Assembly: GCA_020720185.1 (NCBI GenBank)
Contig: DYPB01000001.1
Coordinates: 1-52,389, forward strand
Source: Flavobacterium psychrophilum
Lineage (GTDB): Bacteria > Bacteroidota > Bacteroidia > Flavobacteriales > Flavobacteriaceae
Reading direction: 5' to 3'
DNA: 52,389 nucleotides
Shown here: positions 45,459-52,389 of the stretch, in pieces
How the letters are laid out: each line of letters begins with the position of its first letter
Position numbering within the stretch: the first letter of the stretch is position 1
Made by a program: the position numbers and the translations under genes
The notes under the pieces: model-generated
Database searches by the model: none
Told to the model about the DNA's origin: nothing
Seen by the model: the letters and a program-made list of their open reading frames with translations, nothing else

Positions 45459-48446
45459 ATGAAAATCAAATTTTTTATTCTACTAGCTTCGTTAATTACC
45501 GCTATTAATTACGGGCAAACAATTTCAGGAAAAATTACAGACGATGTAGGCATTTCTTTATCTGGCGTAAATGTAAGATCCACAAGTTCAAAAGCATCAG
45601 CTGTTTCAGACTTTGATGGAAATTTCAAAATTAAGGCAACCGTAGGCGAAAAATTAAGCTTTAGTTTAGTAGGAATGCAAACCATTACAGTTGTTGCATT
45701 AAATAATATGACTATAAAAATGAAAGAAACCAAGACCGATCTACAAGAAGTTGTAGTGGTTGGTTATGGAACCAGAAAAGCCGTTGATGCCACTATGTCT
45801 GTTGCTAAAGTGAAATCTGACGATATATCAAAACAAAAAGTATTGCGACCAGACCAAGCCGTACAAGGAAGAATGACAGGTGTAACTGTTGTTGGGTCGG
45901 ACGAACCAGGTACTGCAGCAAGAATTATTGTTAGAGGTGTAAATTCTGTAAGAAATTCAGACAAACAACCTTTATATGTAGTTGATGGTGTTTTTCAAGA
46001 TGATATCAATAATTTAAGTTCAAGTTCAATTGAAACATTTGAGGTTTTAAAAGACGCATCTGCACTTGCAATATATGGAAACCAAGCAGCTCGTGGTGTT
46101 GTAATTATTACAACAAAAAAAGGAAAAGGAGCAATGAGTGTAAATTTTGATAATTATTTTGGAATTAGAAATCCACTTAAAATTGTTAAAATGGCAAGCA
46201 GTAATCAATATGCTTATTATACCAATTTAGCAGATCAAACAATTAGATATTCTCAAGACCAGCCTGTTAATACAAATTGGTTGAAAGAAGTAACTAAAAC
46301 GGCAACTTATCAGAATATGGATTTGACAATTTCGGGTAGCACGGATAAAAATGTTTATTCATTTAACGCTAATAATTATAACGAAAACTCTATAATTCCA
46401 GGTGCAAAATACAATCGATCAACATTTAGATTGGTAAATGATTATAAACTGACAGATAAATTAAAAATCGATACTCGTTTAAACCTTGGTTTTACAAACG
46501 GAACAGTAAAAGGCAGTGGAGCAATAACAACTGCTTACAGACAATCACCAATTGTACCCGTTTATTATAATAATGGAAAATATGGTCAGTCATATGTTGG
46601 TTCAAACGGATTTGCCGATGAAACTGGATATACTGAAACTTTCGGCACACCAGATTTTAATAATGTTGGAAATCCTGTTATGGATTTGAATATGCAGAAA
46701 GAAGAATATAAAAATATTAATTTGATTTTGGGTGTTGCAGCCAATTACAAGATTAGTAATAGTTTAAAATATACTGCAAATTATGGTGGAAGAATTAATA
46801 ATTTTAGTCGTTTTATTTTTGATGATATAGAAGCTAAATTTTTAGGAAACAATCCAATAAAAACAGCATTCCCTGATTTAAAAAGAAACAAACTTGAATT
46901 ATTAAAAACATCTATTTTTAACTGGAACTTCAACAATTATATTACTTTCAATAAAAAATTTGGAGAAATTCACGATTTAGAGTTAATGGGAGGATTAGAA
47001 CTTATTCACGAAGGTGGAGCAGAAGAAGTAAAAGGAGTTCAATATAACTTACCAAAAGAATCAAATTATTGGCAATTCAAATTTACTGAAAACGTTGAAC
47101 TTCAAGAAGCTTATGGAGGTCAGGGTAATGATAAAAACAAATTTTCTTATTTTTCAAGGTTGCAATATAAATTATTAGATCGATACTTATTAACATCCAA
47201 TATACGATATGATGGTTCATCTCAATTTCTACCAGGTCATCAGTGGGGATTTTTCCCTTCTTTTGGAGCTGGTTGGGTGGTTTCTAAAGAGAATTTCTTG
47301 AAAGACAGCAAAATTATTAACTTTTTTAAAATAAGAGGTGGTTGGGGTAAAATAGGTGATTCGGATATAGGTAGAAACATTCAAACTTTTACTTATGGAA
47401 CAACTGGATATTCTTTTGGAGATACACCGGTGCCTTTTACAAGTAGTTCAAAAGAAATTGACAAATTAATTACTTGGGAAACAACTCGCTCTTATTCTGC
47501 GGGTTTTGAATTAGATTTATTTAATAGTCGTTTAAAAACCGTTTTTGATTATTATGATAAATTAAATACTAATATTATTATTGATTTTGATTCTCCTGCA
47601 GCCAACGGTGATTCTAATAGTGTACCAAAACACGGTGGACAGGTTTCTAATAAAGGTATTGAAATTGCAATGAACTGGAACGACAAAATTAATGATAACT
47701 TAAAATATCGTTTTGGTATTAATTATACAAAAAACAAAAATGAATTAGTTGAAGTTGCAGAAGGAATACAGAAAGTAGCAAAAGGTGGTCTTGGGAATGG
47801 ACAATATACAAAAGTATTGTCAAAAGAAGCTGTTGGACAACCATTAGGGTCATATTATTTATGGGAATATGCGGGTTTGGATAATAACGGAAAAATGTTG
47901 TTTTATAACAATGCAGGCAACAAAGTTTCTGCAACAGCATTGAGCGATAAAGATAGAAAATTTATGGGTTCGGCTTTGCCAACTACCACTATTGGTATCG
48001 ATTTAGGAGTAACCTATAAACGATTTGATTTATCCGTTTTTAGTTATGTAGCATTGGGCGGTAAAGTTTACAATGCAAAAAAAGCACTTCGTTGGGAAGG
48101 TGAAAACATAGAACAAAGTATTGCAGAAGATTTTTGGACTCCAACCAATACAGACTCTTCAAATCCAGCACCTTTTAATTATGTGCCAATTGCCTCATCA
48201 TTTTATTTAGAATCAGGAGATTTTTTTAGAATAAACAATATAAATTTATCGTATAATCTAGAACCCATTGCAAAATTCATTACTGGTGGGCAAGTTTATT
48301 TTAATGTTATTAATCCCTATATTTATCAAGAGTTTACAGGTTTTAGTCCAGAAATTAGCGGTGATCCGCTTGATGGTATGGGATTAGAGAAAGATGCTTA
48401 CCCAACATTGCGTTCTTTTGTTTTAGGAATCAAATTAAATTTTTAA
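45459..48446 (+). CDS. SusC/RagA-family TonB-dependent outer-membrane transporter
   Basis: A 995-residue outer-membrane importer: signal peptide (1-19), carboxypeptidase-regulatory-like beta domain (about 20-90; SGKITDDVGISLSGVNV), plug domain (VVVVGYGTRK, LRPDQAVQGRMTGVTV, IRGVNSVRNSDKQPLYVVDGV) and a large beta-barrel ending VLGIKLNF. With the SusD partner downstream it imports oligosaccharides. The N-terminal extension is the standard type without an anti-sigma signalling domain. Confidence 0.97.
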   Translation: MKIKFFILLASLITAINYGQTISGKITDDVGISLSGVNVRSTSSKASAVSDFDGNFKIKATVGEKLSFSLVGMQTITVVALNNMTIKMKETKTDLQEVVVVGYGTRKAVDATMSVAKVKSDDISKQKVLRPDQAVQGRMTGVTVVGSDEPGTAARIIVRGVNSVRNSDKQPLYVVDGVFQDDINNLSSSSIETFEVLKDASALAIYGNQAARGVVIITTKKGKGAMSVNFDNYFGIRNPLKIVKMASSNQYAYYTNLADQTIRYSQDQPVNTNWLKEVTKTATYQNMDLTISGSTDKNVYSFNANNYNENSIIPGAKYNRSTFRLVNDYKLTDKLKIDTRLNLGFTNGTVKGSGAITTAYRQSPIVPVYYNNGKYGQSYVGSNGFADETGYTETFGTPDFNNVGNPVMDLNMQKEEYKNINLILGVAANYKISNSLKYTANYGGRINNFSRFIFDDIEAKFLGNNPIKTAFPDLKRNKLELLKTSIFNWNFNNYITFNKKFGEIHDLELMGGLELIHEGGAEEVKGVQYNLPKESNYWQFKFTENVELQEAYGGQGNDKNKFSYFSRLQYKLLDRYLLTSNIRYDGSSQFLPGHQWGFFPSFGAGWVVSKENFLKDSKIINFFKIRGGWGKIGDSDIGRNIQTFTYGTTGYSFGDTPVPFTSSSKEIDKLITWETTRSYSAGFELDLFNSRLKTVFDYYDKLNTNIIIDFDSPAANGDSNSVPKHGGQVSNKGIEIAMNWNDKINDNLKYRFGINYTKNKNELVEVAEGIQKVAKGGLGNGQYTKVLSKEAVGQPLGSYYLWEYAGLDNNGKMLFYNNAGNKVSATALSDKDRKFMGSALPTTTIGIDLGVTYKRFDLSVFSYVALGGKVYNAKKALRWEGENIEQSIAEDFWTPTNTDSSNPAPFNYVPIASSFYLESGDFFRINNINLSYNLEPIAKFITGGQVYFNVINPYIYQEFTGFSPEISGDPLDGMGLEKDAYPTLRSFVLGIKLNF

Positions 48447-48457
48447 TTTAAAAAGTT

Positions 48458-49909
48458 ATGAAAAAAAATAAAATAATCATTACATTACTTCTTTCAGTTT
48501 TTATTATTGGTTGTCAAGATGAGTTTTTAGATGTAGAACAAAGAGAAGATTTATTATCAGATCCAAATCTTGTTAATAACGAAGACGGAGCAAAATCAAT
48601 TGTAACAGCTGTTTATGCTAAATATTTGGATTGGAATTTAAGTTCCTTTGCTTGGATTGGAATTTCGAGTATTACAACAGATGATGCTGACAAGGGTTCA
48701 GACCCTGGTGATACTGGTTCAGATAAAGATGTGTTAGACGATCTGAATTGGAATGCATCAAGTATATCTTTCAATGAAGTGTACAGAGGTAGTTATCAGG
48801 CTATTGGTAGAGCAAATTTTGCCATTGGTCAATTACCGCTTATAAGTAGTGTGGATATTGCATTAAGAAACAGATTAATTGGAGAAGCAAAATTTTTAAG
48901 AGCATTCACTTATTTTAATTTGGTTAGAATGTATGGAGGTGTACCATTGGTTAATAAGGTTGCAGTAAACGGTAATGCCGACGACAAGATAATGCTTGAA
49001 GAAAGAAAATCGGTTGCTCAAATATATGCTTTCATCGAACAAGATTTAATAGATGCAATAGCCTCTTTACCAGATAAATCTGTTTATTCTGCATTAGAAA
49101 AAGCAAGAGTCTCAAAAGGTTCAGCATTAGCATTAATGTCTAAAGTAAAATTATACCGTCAACAATGGCAGTCTGTAATTGATTATACAGGTCAAATTAC
49201 AGGATATAGTTTAGTAACTAATTACGCATCAATTTTTAAAGAATCCGGAGAATTTAATGCAGAATCGATGTTCGAAATTAACGGATATGCTGGAGACCCT
49301 GCAAAAGGAATTCAACAATACAGCCAAAGCCAAGGAGCAAGAGGTTCTGGCGGTTGGGGTTGGGGTTTTAATACACCATCTGCATCATTATTAAACGCTT
49401 ATGAAACAAACGATTTGAGAAAAGCTGCAACAATAATTTTTGCAGGTCAAACATTGTACGATGGTAGAGTTGTACCAATGGCTACTGCAAATCCAAGATA
49501 CAATTACAAAGCTTATGGAGCTATAAATTCTACATCAAACGACACAGAAACTAACATAAGATACCTTCGCTACGCAGAAGTATTATTACTCCGTGCCGAG
49601 GCTTTCAACGAATTAAACGATTTGCCAAATGCCAAATTAGAACTCAATAAAGTTCGAACTCGTGCTGGTTTACCAAACACAACTGCCACAACACAAGCCG
49701 ATTTGAGAACCGCAATTTGGAAAGAACGAAGAGTAGAATTGGCTTTTGAACACGACCGTTGGTTCGATTTGATAAGAACTGGTCAGGCACAAGCTGCATT
49801 GGCATTGCACGGAAAAACATTTGTTGTGGGCAAACACGAATTATTCCCAATTCCGCAATCTGTTGTTGATGAAACTAATGGTGCTACAACCCAAAATCCA
49901 GGTTATTAA
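48458..49909 (+). CDS. SusD/RagB-family glycan-binding lipoprotein
   Basis: A 483-residue surface lipoprotein (lipobox ending in Cys19, followed by QDEF, an acidic surface-export type signal). SusD features: IGEAKFLRAFTYFNLVRMYGG, the tetratricopeptide-like helices, NIRYLRYAEVLLLRAEAFNE, and the C-terminal ELFPIPQSVVDET. It caps the SusC barrel and captures the glycan. 11 bp after susC. Confidence 0.97.
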   Translation: MKKNKIIITLLLSVFIIGCQDEFLDVEQREDLLSDPNLVNNEDGAKSIVTAVYAKYLDWNLSSFAWIGISSITTDDADKGSDPGDTGSDKDVLDDLNWNASSISFNEVYRGSYQAIGRANFAIGQLPLISSVDIALRNRLIGEAKFLRAFTYFNLVRMYGGVPLVNKVAVNGNADDKIMLEERKSVAQIYAFIEQDLIDAIASLPDKSVYSALEKARVSKGSALALMSKVKLYRQQWQSVIDYTGQITGYSLVTNYASIFKESGEFNAESMFEINGYAGDPAKGIQQYSQSQGARGSGGWGWGFNTPSASLLNAYETNDLRKAATIIFAGQTLYDGRVVPMATANPRYNYKAYGAINSTSNDTETNIRYLRYAEVLLLRAEAFNELNDLPNAKLELNKVRTRAGLPNTTATTQADLRTAIWKERRVELAFEHDRWFDLIRTGQAQAALALHGKTFVVGKHELFPIPQSVVDETNGATTQNPGY

Positions 49910-49927
49910 TTGATTTTTTTAAGCAAA

Positions 49928-50824
49928 ATGAAAACAAAATACATAAAATTAACAGCAATAATAATTGGTTTAGCCGCTTTTTCAGGTTGTGCAGATGTGT
50001 ATGACAACGGTTCAAACACACCAATTGATTATAGTTCAGAGCAAATAAAGTTTGATAATCTTGTAACCAAAATTAGTTTTGAAAATGATGTAACTGATAG
50101 TAAATCTAATTTAAGTTCTGGTACTGCCACCAACATTACTTATGTTGATGGAATAAAAGGAAAAGCATATCAAGGAAATGTTGGTTCATTTATTACCTAT
50201 AATTCGGTTTCTTCAAAAATTGCAGGATTAAAAAGTTTAACCATCTCAATGTGGATAAAAACAGCCCCACATGCTTCGGGTGCCCAAGCTTTATATGCAC
50301 TTCCAAAATCTACAGCTGGAAATTTTTGGGGAAATAACACTACTTTTATCGAAAGCACTACTAACACAACGGCTATGCCTTTGAAATTATTTTTTCAAAA
50401 AACCATCACAACTCCAACTCCATCAACAATCGACCAATGGATAGAACATATTACTACTACAACAAATCCACCAAAAGATCATTCACTTTATGGGGTTTAC
50501 AACAATTGGGCACATATTGCATGGACCTATAACGGTGTCGATTCAAAATACCACATGTATGTTAACGGTCAGAATATAACCCAAGATATTATGGTGGAAA
50601 GAAAATTTGGGGCCAATAACACCGCTGTTGGTTTTATGGCGTTTGCCAATGTGCAAAAGTTTATTATCGGAGGTTTTCAGCAACATACAGGAGCACCATT
50701 TAATGCACCAGAAACTTGGATGAATACCTATACCGGAGCAATGGATGAATTTAGAATTTATGATGCAGAGTTAACAGCTACAGATATTTTTAGACTTTAT
50801 ACATTAGAAAAAGCAGGAAAATAA
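49928..50824 (+). CDS. LamG/concanavalin-like surface lipoprotein
   Basis: 298 residues from the ATG at 49928; the frame opens with a TTG at 49910, but the ATG start gives a proper lipoprotein signal (AAFSGC, Cys21). The mature part is a laminin-G/concanavalin-like domain (SLTISMWIKT; YNNWAHIAWTYNGVDSKYHMYVNGQ; GAMDEFRIYDAELT). As a surface glycan-binding protein it occupies the usual third position after susC-susD. No catalytic residues evident. Confidence 0.9.
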   Translation: MKTKYIKLTAIIIGLAAFSGCADVYDNGSNTPIDYSSEQIKFDNLVTKISFENDVTDSKSNLSSGTATNITYVDGIKGKAYQGNVGSFITYNSVSSKIAGLKSLTISMWIKTAPHASGAQALYALPKSTAGNFWGNNTTFIESTTNTTAMPLKLFFQKTITTPTPSTIDQWIEHITTTTNPPKDHSLYGVYNNWAHIAWTYNGVDSKYHMYVNGQNITQDIMVERKFGANNTAVGFMAFANVQKFIIGGFQQHTGAPFNAPETWMNTYTGAMDEFRIYDAELTATDIFRLYTLEKAGK

Positions 50825-50843
50825 TAATTAAAAAATTAAAACA

Positions 50844-52226
50844 ATGTCAAATAAATTTTTAAAATATGTATTTTTAGCAATGATACTAATTTCGGTTTCT
50901 TGCAACGAAACAAAACTTGAACCAACCAATGGCACACCACTTAACGCTGTGCCAGTTCGAGCTTTTACCCCAGCAGAATTAATGGATAAAGTTCAAAAAG
51001 AATCCATCAAATATTTTTGGGAATATGCCAATACAAACAGTAAATTAGCTTTAGAAAGAGTTCATTTTGACAATTCAGGTTATGATCAAAATCTTGTCGC
51101 AATTGGAGGTTCTGGTTTTGGACTAATGAGTATATTGGTCGGAGTTCACAGAGGATTTTATGACGAAGAAGATGCTTTTCCAAGACTTCAAACGGCTTTG
51201 AATTTTCTTCAAAATATGCCTCGGTACCACGGAGCATGGCCACATTGGGCAGATGGAACCTCAGGTCAGGTTAGAATGATTTTTGCTCAGGACGATGGAG
51301 GAGATATTGTAGAAACTGCCTTCTTGTGCGAAGCTTTAATTTGTATTAGAGAAAAATATAAAAACGGAAATACATTAGAAGTTGCTCTTGCACAACAAGC
51401 CGATAATCTTTGGCGTGGCGTTGAGTGGGACTGGTACACCAACGGTCAAAATTCCTTAACATGGCACTGGTCGCCTAACCACGGTTTTGCAATTAATAAT
51501 AAATTATACGGCTATAACGAAACCATGATTGCTTATGTTTTGGCTGCAGCATCGCCAACACACCCTATTTCTGCAATGGTTTACAACAATGGTTGGGCAA
51601 GAAATGGAGGAATTGCAAACGGTGCTGTAAAATATGGCTTACCCGTTATTTTAGATCACGCAGGTGCAAGTGGCAGCGTTGGACCAATGTTTTATTCACA
51701 TTATAGTTTCCTTGGATTAGACCCAACCGGGCTTTCTGATGGATATGTAAATTATGGCACGGCACTTATCAATCATGCTAAAATCCAACACAAATATAGT
51801 GTGGCTAATCCAAACCACTGGGGTGGTTATAGCGATAAAATTTGGGGATTAACCGCTAGTGAAAGTAGAAATTCTGATGGCTCAATAGGATATCACGCAC
51901 ACAGCATTGAAACTGATAAAGGTGTAATTACTCCAACCGCTGCCTTATCTGATTTTCCTTATTCGCCAGACGAATCAATGAAGTTTCTGAAATATTGTTA
52001 CGAAGAAAACAGTGCCAAATTAATTGGACCTTGTGGACCTTATGACGCTTTTTCTCCACATTATGATTGGTACACCAAGCGTTATTTGGCTATCGATCAA
52101 GGAACAATAGCTCCGATGATTGAAAATTATCGAAGCGGTTTGCTTTGGAATTGGTTTATGAACGCTCCAGATGTCCGTCAAGGATTGATAAATCTTGGAT
52201 TTCATTCTACAAAATATGGTTTCTAA
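50844..52226 (+). CDS. GH144-family (glucoamylase-domain) lipoprotein, probable endo-beta-1,2-glucanase
   Basis: 460 residues with a lipoprotein signal (ILISVSC, Cys20). The body matches the 'glycoamylase' domain PF10091 now classed as GH144 (ESIKYFWEYA; GGSGFGLMSILVG; WPHWADGTSG; FAQDDGGDIVETAFL; WHWSPNHGF; YGYNETMIAYVLAAASP). Acidic residues Asp150, Asp151, Asp154 and Glu157 line the expected active site. Characterised GH144 enzymes are endo-beta-1,2-glucanases; that substrate is inferred from family knowledge. Confidence 0.88.
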   Translation: MSNKFLKYVFLAMILISVSCNETKLEPTNGTPLNAVPVRAFTPAELMDKVQKESIKYFWEYANTNSKLALERVHFDNSGYDQNLVAIGGSGFGLMSILVGVHRGFYDEEDAFPRLQTALNFLQNMPRYHGAWPHWADGTSGQVRMIFAQDDGGDIVETAFLCEALICIREKYKNGNTLEVALAQQADNLWRGVEWDWYTNGQNSLTWHWSPNHGFAINNKLYGYNETMIAYVLAAASPTHPISAMVYNNGWARNGGIANGAVKYGLPVILDHAGASGSVGPMFYSHYSFLGLDPTGLSDGYVNYGTALINHAKIQHKYSVANPNHWGGYSDKIWGLTASESRNSDGSIGYHAHSIETDKGVITPTAALSDFPYSPDESMKFLKYCYEENSAKLIGPCGPYDAFSPHYDWYTKRYLAIDQGTIAPMIENYRSGLLWNWFMNAPDVRQGLINLGFHSTKYGF

Positions 52227-52248
52227 TTTTTTAAAATTCTATAATTGA

Positions 52249-52299
52249 AACGCCCATAACGGAATTATTCCAACACACAAAAAGATGATTATGGGCGTT
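52249..52299. repeat. Inverted repeat after the GH144 gene
   Basis: AACGCCCATAA and TTATGGGCGTT form a perfect 11-bp stem around 29 nt, 22 nt past the stop codon. There is no T-run, so it may be an mRNA-stabilising or processing element or partial terminator before the next gene. Confidence 0.6.
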
Positions 52300-52333
52300 C
52301 CATCTTCCAATAAAAAACAAATATTATATACAG

Positions 52334-52389
52334 ATGAAAAAAATAATATTTTTTCTAACCTTATTATTTTCTTTTGTTTCTTTTTCTCA
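52334..52389 (+). CDS. Start of a secreted protein (cut by the window end)
   Basis: An ATG followed by a signal-peptide-like sequence (MKKIIFFLTLLFSFVSFS) running off the window. Its position after the GH144 gene suggests another enzyme of the same locus, for example a beta-glucosidase, but only the signal peptide is visible. Confidence 0.6.
   Translation, partial: MKKIIFFLTLLFSFVSFS

Overview
The window is AT-rich chromosomal DNA from a member of the Bacteroidota, most likely a Flavobacterium-like Flavobacteriaceae. The evidence: SprE/PorW (type IX secretion and gliding), a SusC/SusD polysaccharide-utilisation locus, an F-type ATP synthase operon without the beta and epsilon genes, GSCFA, GH97 and GH144 proteins, promoters with the Bacteroidota -7 element TAnnTTTG, and few Shine-Dalgarno sites. 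No lineage-defining gene such as rRNA is present, so genus level is inference.

Layout. 1-1766: a compact type II restriction-modification cassette (XRE controller, endonuclease, convergent beta-class methyltransferase). 1808-5444: GSCFA protein and alaS. 5528-5712: a MITE-like inverted repeat. 6028-9099: bifunctional nuclease, thyA, a secreted protein, a 2TM protein and folA. 9091-11721 (minus): ruvB, then a vapBC-like toxin-antitoxin pair whose toxin overlaps queG. 11921-12081: a helically phased array of eight 21-22 bp units. 12270-22038: penicillin-acylase family enzyme, OmpA-like lipoprotein, xth, an amphipathic-repeat protein, GH97 alpha-glucosidase, mgtE, rsmA. 22039-31335: sprE, bactofilin, then atpZ-ORF-atpB-E-F-H-A-G.

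31336-33105 is a small island behind atpG. It carries a second toxin-antitoxin pair, a DUF2442 gene, gene fragments and a 210 bp miniature element, and ends in a second copy of the last 142 bp of atpG that differs only at synonymous positions. Beyond it are tRNA-Leu(UAG), an M20 dipeptidase, fabH, a MATE transporter, an envelope cluster (M23 peptidase, MerR regulator, LemA, two TPM proteins), a polysaccharide flippase, a deoxynucleoside kinase and a bioF-like gene. The right end, 45459-52389, is a polysaccharide-utilisation locus (SusC, SusD, LamG lipoprotein, GH144 enzyme, and the start of a further secreted protein), probably for beta-1,2-glucan.

The most notable non-coding signals are: the atpG 3'-end duplication; the phased array; two palindromic repeats inserted in frame inside essential enzymes (alaS, thyA); repeats in several spacers of the ATP synthase operon; an identical 32 bp terminator used at two distant sites; and an 18 bp direct repeat upstream of both bioF and the deoxynucleoside kinase gene.
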